Positions 1 to 7,426 of a stretch of DNA of 64,000 bases are shown here, in pieces. Source of the DNA: an uncultured bacterium (GTDB lineage: Bacteria; Verrucomicrobiota; Kiritimatiellia; RFP12; UBA1067); assembly GCA_902800055.1 (NCBI GenBank), contig CADCCW010000008.1, positions 1-64,000 on the forward strand, in the 5' to 3' direction. The translations under genes and the position numbers were made by a program. The first letter of the stretch is position 1, and the number at the start of each line of letters is the position of its first letter. The notes beneath the pieces were generated by a model. That model did not search any database, had not been told where the DNA came from, and saw nothing but the letters and a program-made list of their open reading frames with translations.

Positions 1-456
1 AAACTCCTCGAAGTCAAGCGGATACATCTTCTCCTCGTCAAGGACACCAACCGGCACGGAGCGGATGTTTTTTAGCTCTATGCCAAGCAGCGACCCGCTG
101 AGAATGTAGTGATAGCGTCCGTCATCCCGCACAAGGTACTTTATGTAGGTAACGGCTTCCGGACATTTCTGTATTTCATCAAGGAAGATCAACGTCTTCC
201 CCTCAATGAGTGGCTTCGACGTAAACGCACTGATTCGCGATATAATCTCCTTCTCGTCCTCCACATTCTCAAAAAGCTTTATCGCGCCCTTCATCTTCAC
301 AAAGTCGATCTTGATAACCGATTCGTAATGCGAACGGCCAAACGCCTCAACGATGAAAGTCTTGCCGACCTGCCTGGCACCATCAATGAGGAGTGCATAT
401 TTACCATTGTCACGGTAGAACTGCTCCAATCTCTCTGTAATCTTGCGAAAAACCAT
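1..456 (-). CDS. AAA ATPase of the DUF4143 type, 3' part cut off by window edge
   Basis: The first 152 residues of a protein that continues beyond position 1. The N-terminus reads MVFRKITERLEQFYRD, followed by a P-loop GARQVGKTF (about residues 25-33), a Walker B segment LIFLDEIQK and a sensor-like stretch YHYILSGSLLG. This is the N-terminal ATPase module of the ATPase family whose C-terminus carries a DUF4143 nuclease-like fold, which is outside the window. The cellular role of the family is poorly known. The start at 456 is preceded by AAGGGAAG. Its third positions are much less GC-rich than those of the neighbouring acyl-CoA ligase, as is also true of the related ATPase at 10998, which suggests separate acquisition (inference). 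Confidence 0.85.
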   Translation of the reverse strand, partial: MVFRKITERLEQFYRDNGKYALLIDGARQVGKTFIVEAFGRSHYESVIKIDFVKMKGAIKLFENVEDEKEIISRISAFTSKPLIEGKTLIFLDEIQKCPEAVTYIKYLVRDDGRYHYILSGSLLGIELKNIRSVPVGVLDEEKMYPLDFEEF

Positions 457-572
457 CTTGACTTCCCTTTAGCGGGAATTATATCATATCGGCCGACAAA
501 AAATCAACCGCAAAAATGTCGAAACTGTCACTTTTTGAACTGTCAAACTACATAGTTCTGGCAGGCTTGCGG

Positions 573-2303
573 CTAGGCGTCGGGCCAGAGCTCGTGGGCC
601 ATCTCGCGGAGCTTGTACTTCTGTATCTTCTGCGACGCCGTCATCGGGAAGACGTCGAGAAAGTGTACGTACTTCGGGATCTTGAACCACGAGATCTTGT
701 CCTTGCAGAACGCCTGCACGTCGTGCTCGGAGAGCGTCACGCCGTCCGCCGGGATGACGAACGCGGCGGGCTGCTCGCCGTACTTCTTCGACGGGCAGCC
801 GACGACGGCGACGTCCTTGACGCCGGGCATCGTGCCGAGGAAGTCCTCGACCTCCTTCGGCGAGATGTTCTCTCCGCCGCGGATGATGAGGTCCTTCAGG
901 CGTCCGGTGATGTAGTAGTAGCCGTCCGCGTCCATCCTGCCGATGTCGCCGGAGTGTAGCCAGCCGCGCTCGTCGATGCACTTCGCCGTCTGCTCGGGCA
1001 TCTTGTAGTAGCCCTTCATCGTGTTGAAGCCGCGGCAGCAGATCTCACCGTCCTGCCCGATCGGCGCGAGCTCCTGCGTCTCGGGGTCGATGATCGCGAC
1101 CTCGACGCCCGGCAGCGCCTGCCCGATGGTCTGGCACTTGCGCTCGATCGACGGCTCGAAGTACCTGGTCATCGTCATCACGGGGCCGGACTCGGTGAGC
1201 CCGTACGGGTTCGTGATCTCCTTCATGAACATCCTGTCCTGCGCCTGCTGCATGCGGTGGACGGGGCACGCCGAGCCAGACATGATGCCGGTCCTAAGCG
1301 ACGTGAAGTTGAACTCCTTGAAGCGCGGGTGGTCGAGCATCGCGATGTACATCGTCGGGACGCCGTAGGTCGCCGTGCACTTCTCGCGCTCGATCGACTT
1401 CATGACGAGGAGCGGGTCGAACTTCTCGAGAAACACCATCGTCGAGCCGTGGTTCACGCAGCTCATCACGCCGAGCACGCAGCCGAAACAGTGGAAGAGC
1501 GGCACCGGGATGCAGACGCGGTCGCGCGAGGAGAGGTTCTGGCACGCGCCGATCCAGAAGCCGTCGTTCGCGATGTTGCGGTGGGTGAGCTGCACGCCCT
1601 TGGGGAAGCCGGTGGTGCCGCTCGTGTACTGCATGTTCACGACGTCGTTCACGTCGCACTCCGCCTGGCGCGCGAGATACGCCTCCTGCGTCGTCTCGCA
1701 CGCGAGCGACTTCACCTCGTTGAGCGAATACATGCCGCGGTGCTTCTTGGGCCCTAAGTAGAACATCCGCTTGAGGTGCGGGTATTTGGCGCTCTTCAAT
1801 GCGCCGCGCGGGCACTCCTTCAGCTCCGGAATGAGCGAGTTGATCACCTCGATGTAGTCGCAGTCGCGGTAGCCGTCGATGACGAACAGGTTCTCGGCGT
1901 CGGACTGCTTCAGCGCGAAGTCGATCTCCTGGCTCTTGTAGTTGATGTTGAGCGGCAGCAGGATCGCGCCGATCTTGGCCGTCGCGAACATCAGCACCAC
2001 CCAGTGCGGCACGTTCGTCGCCCAGAGCGCCACCTTTTCGCCGCGCTTGACGCCGAGCGCCATCAGGCCCTTGGCGACGTAGTCGACCTCCTCGGAGAAC
2101 TCGAACCAGGTGAGCCGGTAGTCGCGGTCGGCGTAGACGACCGCGTCGTTCTCGCCGCACCGCGCGACCGTCTGGTCGAGAAGCTGGCCGAGCGTGTACT
2201 CGCGCGTCACCGGCAGGTTGTGCCAGGGAACGCCGGTCGAGACGGACTGGGTGAACGGCGCCTTTCGCGGCGCAGTGCCGAATGGATCAGTTAACTTGAA
2301 CAT
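573..2303 (-). CDS. AMP-dependent acyl-CoA synthetase (FadD-like)
   Basis: A 576-residue member of the ANL adenylating superfamily: ATP + carboxylic acid + CoA give acyl-CoA + AMP + PPi. The P-loop-like motif YTSGTTGFPKG is at residues 226-236. Further on are YGLTESGP, the hinge region LHSGDIG, RLKDLIIRGGENISPKEVE, and near the C-terminus a lysine in SQKIQKYKLRE where the catalytic lysine of the family lies. Length is normal for medium/long-chain ligases; substrate cannot be read from sequence. It is the second gene of a unit led by an XRE-cupin regulator, 52 nt downstream, and both sit behind a leucine-rich leader peptide with a terminator. That makes a branched-chain acid a plausible substrate (inference). 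Confidence 0.93.
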   Translation of the reverse strand: MFKLTDPFGTAPRKAPFTQSVSTGVPWHNLPVTREYTLGQLLDQTVARCGENDAVVYADRDYRLTWFEFSEEVDYVAKGLMALGVKRGEKVALWATNVPHWVVLMFATAKIGAILLPLNINYKSQEIDFALKQSDAENLFVIDGYRDCDYIEVINSLIPELKECPRGALKSAKYPHLKRMFYLGPKKHRGMYSLNEVKSLACETTQEAYLARQAECDVNDVVNMQYTSGTTGFPKGVQLTHRNIANDGFWIGACQNLSSRDRVCIPVPLFHCFGCVLGVMSCVNHGSTMVFLEKFDPLLVMKSIEREKCTATYGVPTMYIAMLDHPRFKEFNFTSLRTGIMSGSACPVHRMQQAQDRMFMKEITNPYGLTESGPVMTMTRYFEPSIERKCQTIGQALPGVEVAIIDPETQELAPIGQDGEICCRGFNTMKGYYKMPEQTAKCIDERGWLHSGDIGRMDADGYYYITGRLKDLIIRGGENISPKEVEDFLGTMPGVKDVAVVGCPSKKYGEQPAAFVIPADGVTLSEHDVQAFCKDKISWFKIPKYVHFLDVFPMTASQKIQKYKLREMAHELWPDA

Positions 2304-2320
2304 AAGATCAGACCCCGAAA

Positions 2321-2362
2321 CTTTTCAACTTTTCAACCCTTAAACCTTTCAACCCTTAAACC
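2321..2362. repeat. Degenerate octamer tandem repeat
   Basis: Five consecutive 8-bp units alternate between TTTTCAAC/CTTTCAAC and CCTTAAAC. They begin at the stop codon of the XRE-cupin gene and fill most of the spacer before the acyl-CoA ligase. Similar octamer runs occur at 17590, 18479 and 30039. Confidence 0.7.
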
Positions 2363-2922
2363 GGCATGAACACGATGCCGTAGATCGACGCGGGCTTGCC
2401 GCCGAGCGCCCTCAGCCCGTGGTTGACGCACGAGTTGTAGTAGGCGGTGTCGCCGGCCTTGAGGACCGTCTTGTCGGGACCGTAGGTGAGCTCGACCTCG
2501 CCGGAGATGCAGATGATGAGCTCCTCGCCCTCGTGGTGCTGCACCGCGTCGACGCCATCCGCCGCGAACTCGATGCGGAACGGATCCATGTGGCGGTCGG
2601 GCTTGCCGAGCGCGAGCGAGTGGCTCGCGTAGCCGAGGACGTTCATCCCCTCGCCCGCGACCTTCTTCGCCTCGATGTCGGCGGCGCGCGTGATGATCGG
2701 GTCGGGCTTGAACTGGTCGTCCATGAACGTGCCGATCCTGAGGCCGAGCGCGCGGGAGAGCTTCACCAGCACGCCGAGCGCGGGCATGACCTCGCCCTTC
2801 TCGATCGCGTTGATGACCTTCTCCTCCACGCCGGACTTCTGGGCGAGGTCCCAGATGCTCCATCCGTGGCTCTCGCGGTATGTCCGAATGCGCTTGCCTG
2901 CCTTGTTTTCCTTGCTGCTCAT
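2356..2922 (-). CDS. XRE-family regulator with C-terminal cupin domain
   Basis: A 188-residue transcription factor: an N-terminal HTH_3 domain (about residues 9-65; helix-turn-helix around WSIWDLAQKSGVEEKVINAI) followed by a cupin_2 barrel (about 110-185; HHEGEELIICISGEVEL, then NHGLRALGG). The family usually senses a small ligand in the cupin and controls an adjacent gene, here the acyl-CoA ligase. I chose the ATG at 2922 because GAAAGG lies 5 nt upstream. A longer reading frame from 3033 would only translate the terminator hairpin of the leader region. Transcription probably starts near 3107, with read-through gated by the attenuator at 2966-3000. Confidence 0.9.
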   Translation of the reverse strand: MSSKENKAGKRIRTYRESHGWSIWDLAQKSGVEEKVINAIEKGEVMPALGVLVKLSRALGLRIGTFMDDQFKPDPIITRAADIEAKKVAGEGMNVLGYASHSLALGKPDRHMDPFRIEFAADGVDAVQHHEGEELIICISGEVELTYGPDKTVLKAGDTAYYNSCVNHGLRALGGKPASIYGIVFMPV

Positions 2923-2965
2923 GTTGCCTTTCGTTTTTTCCGGTCCAGATTGATCTCTCATGACG

Positions 2966-3000
2966 AAAAAGCGGACCGCCCTTCTTCGCGATCCGCTTTT
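2966..3000 (-). terminator. Attenuator-type intrinsic terminator
   Basis: On the minus strand AAAAGCGGA (3000-2992) pairs with TCCGCTTTT (2975-2967), with a U-rich 3' flank. The competing antiterminator is visible: GATCCGCT inside the leader ORF (3055-3048) is perfectly complementary to AGCGGATC (2997-2990), the 5' arm of the terminator. A third pairing, TTGGCCCTT (3095-3087) with AAGGGGCCAA (3025-3016, one bulged G), can sequester the leader start. This is the region 1-2-3-4 layout of amino-acid biosynthetic attenuators. Confidence 0.75.
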
Positions 3001-3029
3001 CCCGTGCTTCTTGAGTTGGCCCCTTTCGA

Positions 3030-3104
3030 TCAAACCCAGGCCGCCTCAGCGGATCTGCACCCGTTAAGGAGAAGGCTAAGTCGAATAAGGGCCAATTTGT
3101 TCAT
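3030..3104 (-). CDS. Leucine-rich leader peptide (attenuation leader)
   Basis: A 24-codon ORF beginning MNKLALIRLSLLLNG and ending in AAWV. Six leucines lie in the first 13 residues, including three in a row (CTT CTC CTT). The ORF starts 9 nt after a TATAAT box, so it is probably translated from a leaderless message, and it ends just before a complementary segment and a terminator. In leu/ilv leaders, ribosomes stalled on scarce Leu-tRNA free the antiterminator strand. Here the downstream genes are an XRE-cupin regulator and an acyl-CoA ligase rather than leuA. The peptide itself is not expected to have a function beyond being translated. The reading is based on arrangement; no homology search was possible. 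Confidence 0.72.
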   Translation of the reverse strand: MNKLALIRLSLLLNGCRSAEAAWV

Positions 3105-3113
3105 TGGGTGCGT

Positions 3114-3119
3114 ATTATA
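3114..3119 (-). promoter_or_regulatory. -10 box of the leader/XRE-cupin unit
   Basis: TATAAT on the minus strand, in the context GGTATAATAC. No good -35 hexamer is visible. The predicted start near 3107 leaves only a few bases before the leader-peptide ATG at 3104. Confidence 0.7.
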
Positions 3120-3182
3120 CCAAAAATCCTCCGCCGTGTGCGCGCGAATCTGAAAAAAAAATTCCCGCGGAATCGGCCGAAG

Positions 3183-5084
3183 CTACTGGCCTATGGAGAG
3201 GCGGAAGAAACGGGCGGAGGAGGCTTCGAGCTCGTTTGTCGAAACCGGATACCACGACGCGGACGAGAGAGTGTCGCAGCCGTAGAGCGTGTAGGTGCGT
3301 CCGGGGAGGCTCGGGCTCCATGAAATGCGCGGCACGCCTGCGGCAAAATCGATCGAGAGCACGATGTCGCGCGCCATTGGGTCGGCCGGGTCGAGGCCGA
3401 GAAGCCAGCTCGCCCAGAGCGAGCGCCCGTTCGCGCCGACGAGGCGGGCGAGCGGCTCGAAGCCGTACGTTCCGTTGAAATACTCCGCGGCGGAATGCGT
3501 CCCGTCGGCGGCGACAAGCTCGGCCAGCATGGTCGCGCCGTCGTCGGTCGCCGACGGAAAGTCGGAGGCGCGCGCGCCGCCGGAGATGCGGGTGTAGGCG
3601 TTGATGCAGAGAGCCCAGCCTTCGGCGTCGGCGGCGTACAGTCCGCAGTCGTAGGCGTCGTACCATCTGTTGGTTGCGTCGTTCTTCGACCAGCCCACGT
3701 AGCCGTTGCCGGGACGATAGGCGAATCCGCCGTAGACCGGATCTTCCGGAACCGGCGTCACGGTGGCGACGAGAATCGAGGCTGCGCTACCGGCCTGCCT
3801 GAACACGACGGCATAGGACGTGCCGGGCGCGAGCGGGATTTCGCGTTCAAGGGGGACGGTGGTGTAGCCGCCGCGCGCGAGCGTGCCGGACTGGCTCAGC
3901 GCGCACGCACCGCCTTCGAGCGGACTCTCCGACGGATACACGGTTCCGTATGTCCTTGTGCCGTAGTCGCAGGGCACTACCTCCTCCCACCGCGATGTTG
4001 CGTGGCGCACGACGTTGGTGTAGATGGAGATTTCATATTCATAGGGGTAGACCGCAGTCCATACGCCCACGGCGGCAAGGCTCTCACCGGTCGCGGCGGT
4101 GAAGACCACGGCCTGGAGGTCGCTGTCGAACTGCGGGAATGCTCTGCTGTATGAAACGGACGTGTCATACTGCGGACCCGCGATGGCGTAGCCGTGCACG
4201 GCGTCGTATGCCGGCCCGTCGTCGCCGGCCGGCAGATAGACGCGGCCGCCGCCTGTGCAGAAGATGGTGTCGCAGTAGGAAACGTAGCAGTAGCCATGGT
4301 CGCCGATGGCTGTACCCCAGCTGTTCTTTATGATCCATGCGCCGTCGGTCGGCGGCGGACTCCTGAACAGCGCCCTGGGAAGACGGTCATCCCAGCCGAC
4401 GACGGTAACGGCATGGTTCGGGGATGAATCGTACATATAGCAGTGGTATGTGTTGTTGGAGCTGGTATAGGCGCCGCTCCAGTACATGGAGACCGCCACC
4501 GCCCCGTATTCGGCTATGGCGCGCTTCAGCGCATCTCGGCTCTCCTCGGTCCCGTCGAGGGCGGGAGTGAAGACGATGTTCTGCACATGCAGTTCGCTCG
4601 GCAGCGCCGGGCTGTTGGTGGCATCCCACGCCGCAAACGTGCCGACGTACGGATCTTTCGCCTCGTCCACCGGGCCGCTCCAGCGCAGAAGGTAGCCGGC
4701 CGGGCTGTCAGAATAGCCGCCGTGGCCGTTGTAGCCGATCATCGCGCAGAGCTTGGCGAGGTTCTTTTCGGAAAAGTCGCGCTCTCCCCTGCCAGACTTG
4801 AGAAGCTGAGTCTCAATCGTCGCGAGCGCCGCGAACGCCCAGCAGTTCCCAAGATCGAACTGGTTCTTGACGGACGTCATCCAGCCGTTGCTGGCGGAAT
4901 TCCAGTACGCCGGCAGCGGCTCCGGGGCGGAGCGAAGACGCGGCGCGGCGCGCAAGGACGTGAGCTCGCGCACGCGGATCATCTTTCCCGGGGCACTGGG
5001 CAGCAGGCCGGGCGTGAACGGCGGCGGGTCGTCGGCGAATGCCGCAAGCGCGGCAGAGGCAAGAATGACGAGACACTTCCGCAT
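3183..5084 (-). CDS. Secreted papain-family (C1) cysteine protease
   Basis: A 633-residue exported protein. Signal peptide at residues 1-17 (MRKCLVILASAALAAFA). The C1 peptidase catalytic set is complete: Q75 and C81 in NQFDLGNCWAFAAL, H224 in SPNHAVTVVGWDD, N254 in WIIKNSWG. There is no clear inhibitory propeptide longer than about 45 residues before the mature fold. Residues about 300-480 resemble the lectin-like beta domain found after some bacterial C1 domains, and the last 50 residues form another beta-rich segment. It is the last gene of the hydF operon, 19 nt after the Crp-like regulator, and probably acts in the periplasm or outside the cell on proteins. Substrate unknown. Confidence 0.9.
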   Translation of the reverse strand: MRKCLVILASAALAAFADDPPPFTPGLLPSAPGKMIRVRELTSLRAAPRLRSAPEPLPAYWNSASNGWMTSVKNQFDLGNCWAFAALATIETQLLKSGRGERDFSEKNLAKLCAMIGYNGHGGYSDSPAGYLLRWSGPVDEAKDPYVGTFAAWDATNSPALPSELHVQNIVFTPALDGTEESRDALKRAIAEYGAVAVSMYWSGAYTSSNNTYHCYMYDSSPNHAVTVVGWDDRLPRALFRSPPPTDGAWIIKNSWGTAIGDHGYCYVSYCDTIFCTGGGRVYLPAGDDGPAYDAVHGYAIAGPQYDTSVSYSRAFPQFDSDLQAVVFTAATGESLAAVGVWTAVYPYEYEISIYTNVVRHATSRWEEVVPCDYGTRTYGTVYPSESPLEGGACALSQSGTLARGGYTTVPLEREIPLAPGTSYAVVFRQAGSAASILVATVTPVPEDPVYGGFAYRPGNGYVGWSKNDATNRWYDAYDCGLYAADAEGWALCINAYTRISGGARASDFPSATDDGATMLAELVAADGTHSAAEYFNGTYGFEPLARLVGANGRSLWASWLLGLDPADPMARDIVLSIDFAAGVPRISWSPSLPGRTYTLYGCDTLSSASWYPVSTNELEASSARFFRLSIGQ

Positions 5085-5103
5085 ACGCTTTACCGCCGCC
5101 GCG

Positions 5104-5814
5104 TCAGGTTGACTGGGCGCGCTTCAGCCTGAAGACGTTCTTGCGCCAGGCGATGAGCCCCTGGTCGCGCAAGTGCCCGAGCGCGCGGGAGAGCGACGGC
5201 CGCGTCACCCCTAGGTACTCCGCCATCCGCTCGCGGTCGAACGGCACCTCCACCTCGCCGGTGTGGCCGCTTTCGCTGTCCAGTTCGTCTAGGTACGCCT
5301 TGACCCGCGCCTCGATCGTCGGCGCGTCCATCACCATCAGCTTGCGCCAGGTGGAGAACAGCTCGCGCGAGACGATCCGCGAGGAGTTGGCGGTGAGGCG
5401 CGCGTACACGGGGTCGGACGAGGCGACGAGCCGCCGCGACTGCTCCATGTCGAACGTGACGACCGTGGTGTCGGCGGCGGCGACCACGGTGCCGGGCCAG
5501 CACTTAACCTCGGGCACGTGGAGGATCCACAGCCCCAGCACCTCGCCGGCGCCGATCTCGCGCACCAGGACGGGATGGTCGGAGTCCACCGCGCAGTAGA
5601 CGTGGAGGTGGCCGGAGGCGACGGCGACGAGCCGCGTGGCCTCGAGCCCGGCGTGGACCACGATCTCGCCCTTCTGGTAGGTGCGCTTGACGGCGTTGAG
5701 CCGGAAGAGCGCGTCCTCCACGCCCTCGGCGTCGATGCCGCGGAAGAGCTCAAGGCCCCCCGCCACCTCGGTCAGGCTCATGCGGTCCATGTCTGTCCCC
5801 TGCGATGTCTTCAT
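5104..5814 (-). CDS. Crp/Fnr-family transcriptional regulator
   Basis: A 236-residue regulator with an N-terminal cyclic-nucleotide-binding-type beta roll (about 20-130) and a C-terminal winged helix (about 150-232; recognition region RERMAEYLGVTRPSLSRALGHLRDQGLI). Cysteines occur only around residues 74 and 104, so the N-terminal Fe-S cluster motif of Fnr is absent; the effector is unknown. The start at 5814 is preceded by AGGAAGGGG at good spacing. It lies 16 nt after yggS and 19 nt before the protease, inside an operon that begins with hydF, so redox or metabolic control of that operon is possible (inference). Confidence 0.9.
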   Translation of the reverse strand: MKTSQGTDMDRMSLTEVAGGLELFRGIDAEGVEDALFRLNAVKRTYQKGEIVVHAGLEATRLVAVASGHLHVYCAVDSDHPVLVREIGAGEVLGLWILHVPEVKCWPGTVVAAADTTVVTFDMEQSRRLVASSDPVYARLTANSSRIVSRELFSTWRKLMVMDAPTIEARVKAYLDELDSESGHTGEVEVPFDRERMAEYLGVTRPSLSRALGHLRDQGLIAWRKNVFRLKRAQST

Positions 5815-5830
5815 GCCACACCCCTTCCTC

Positions 5831-6616
5831 TTAGTCCAGTACCCGTGCCGTCGGCCCTTCGCCGGAATAGGAGTCGAGTCCGCCCAGGGCGCCGTCGCCG
5901 TCGTCGCCGGACGCGGACGCGCGCTTCGCCTTCGGGCGCTCGCCGAAGAGCACCGTGCCGAGACGCACCCAGGTGGCGCCCTCTTCCACCGCGACTTCGT
6001 AGTCGCCGCTCATCCCCATCGAGAGCCGTGGCAGGACGACTCCGAGCGCGTCCTGCATCTTGTCGCGCAGCTCCCGGAGCCGGCGGAAATGCGGCCGCGC
6101 GTCCTCGGGGTTCTCCGAGAACGGCGCCATGGTCATCAGTCCCTCGACGGTGATGCGCGGACAATGCGCGGCGATGTGCTCCAGCGCGCTGCGCACCTCC
6201 TCGGGCTTCATGCCGCTCTTGGAGCTTTCGCCGGACACGTTGACCTCGAGGAGCACGCGCGGCAGCGCGCCGATCTCGTCCGCGACGGCGTTGATGCGGT
6301 CGGCGAGCTTCGCCGAGTCGACTGAGTGGATGACGTCGAAGAGCTCCAGCGCCTTGCGCACCTTGTTGGACTGGAGGTGGCCGATGAGGTGCCAGCTCGG
6401 GCCGGACGCGCTCGCCGGCTTCTTCCACGCCGCCTCCTGCACCTTGTTCTCGCCGACGACGCCGAGCCCGGCGCGCCATGCCTCGTCGACCGTCTCCGCG
6501 CCGTGGGTCTTGGTGACGGCCACGATCTCCACCTCGGCCGGGTCGCGTCCCGCGCGCGCGCACGCCGCGGCGATTTTTCCCCGCACCTCGGCGAGTATCT
6601 CCTCAAGGTCTCTCAT
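5831..6616 (-). CDS. yggS: YggS/PLPBP-type pyridoxal-phosphate homeostasis protein
   Basis: A 261-residue member of the YggS/PROSC family, which binds PLP without catalysing a known reaction and buffers the PLP pool. The PLP lysine is K36 in VAVTKTHGAE; other family motifs are WHLIGHLQSNK, LLEVNVSGESSK, GLMTMAPF and the phosphate-binding LSMGMSGDYEVAVEEGATWVRLG (in part). The C-terminus has an extra tail of about 30 low-complexity Ser/Gly/Asp residues beyond the usual length. It starts 9 nt after the PHP gene. The divergent pdxK-like gene at 8664 acts on the same vitamer family. Confidence 0.93.
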   Translation of the reverse strand: MRDLEEILAEVRGKIAAACARAGRDPAEVEIVAVTKTHGAETVDEAWRAGLGVVGENKVQEAAWKKPASASGPSWHLIGHLQSNKVRKALELFDVIHSVDSAKLADRINAVADEIGALPRVLLEVNVSGESSKSGMKPEEVRSALEHIAAHCPRITVEGLMTMAPFSENPEDARPHFRRLRELRDKMQDALGVVLPRLSMGMSGDYEVAVEEGATWVRLGTVLFGERPKAKRASASGDDGDGALGGLDSYSGEGPTARVLD

Positions 6617-6625
6617 TGCACAACC

Positions 6626-7426
6626 TCATTTCGTTAAGTCCACGTAGTCCTCCGCCGCGGCGAAGCGGTCGAAGGCGCAGTCGAGCGCGTCGACGGAGTG
6701 GGCGTCGGAGCCGAGGACGAACCTGACGCCGCGGCGGCGCAGGAGCGCGCGGAACTCCGCCGAGGGATAGGCGTCGTCAAGCCAGCCACGCGAGATCGCG
6801 CCGGTGTTGACCTCGACAATCTTGCCGCTCGCGGCGATTGCGTCCGCCGTGCGCTCCAGCTCCTCGCGGTACCAGGACGCCGACTCGTCGAAGTACGGGT
6901 GCTTAAGGTTGAACTTGCGCACCAGATCGGGATGGCCGACGACATCGAAGTCGAACTGGAGCGACTCCCTGACGGCAGCGAAGTACGCCTGCACCAGCGC
7001 CTCGGCGCTGCCGCCGAAATGGTCGCGGATGTCGTCGGCGAGCTCGCGCGGCGACGCGTCCACCGCAACTGCCGCGCCGTCCGCCGCGCGCACGAAGTGG
7101 ACCGAACCGATGATGTAGTCCGGCGCAATCGCCGCGTAGGCGGCACGCGACGGTTCCGCTTCGCCGGGGAGATAGTCCGCCTCGACGCCGCAGAGAATGC
7201 GAAGGCGGGGGGCGAATCTCGCGGCAAGTTCACGCACCTCCGCCGCGTAGCGCGGCGCCTTCTCGGGCGTAAGCGTCCAGTCGAGGAAGCTGCCGGGCAG
7301 CATCGCGTGCGAGGAGAATCCCAGCACGGCAAAGCCCTTTTTGACTGCCGCAAGCGCCATCCGCTCGGTCGAGTCGCGGCCGTCGCACCAGTTGGAGTGG
7401 GTGTGGTAATTGGTCTTTGCGCTCAT
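6626..7426 (-). CDS. PHP-domain phosphatase, histidinol-phosphatase type
   Basis: A 266-residue protein of the PHP metallo-phosphoesterase superfamily. Metal-ligand motifs visible: NYHTHSNWCDG (H8, H10), GVEADYLPGE, IIGSVHFV, DVVGHPDLV, and GSDAHSVD near the C-terminus. Size and motif order fit HisJ/HisK-type histidinol-phosphatases, which release phosphate from L-histidinol phosphate. A hisC gene occurs at 28975, so a role in histidine synthesis is reasonable, though a broader sugar-phosphate activity cannot be excluded. The start codon overlaps the hydF stop in ATGA, so translation is probably coupled. Confidence 0.85.
   Translation of the reverse strand: MSAKTNYHTHSNWCDGRDSTERMALAAVKKGFAVLGFSSHAMLPGSFLDWTLTPEKAPRYAAEVRELAARFAPRLRILCGVEADYLPGEAEPSRAAYAAIAPDYIIGSVHFVRAADGAAVAVDASPRELADDIRDHFGGSAEALVQAYFAAVRESLQFDFDVVGHPDLVRKFNLKHPYFDESASWYREELERTADAIAASGKIVEVNTGAISRGWLDDAYPSAEFRALLRRRGVRFVLGSDAHSVDALDCAFDRFAAAEDYVDLTK

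Noticed and set aside
2923-3033. 37-residue N-terminal extension of the XRE-cupin protein
   Set aside because: It would translate through the terminator hairpin, and the ATG at 2922 has a clear Shine-Dalgarno.
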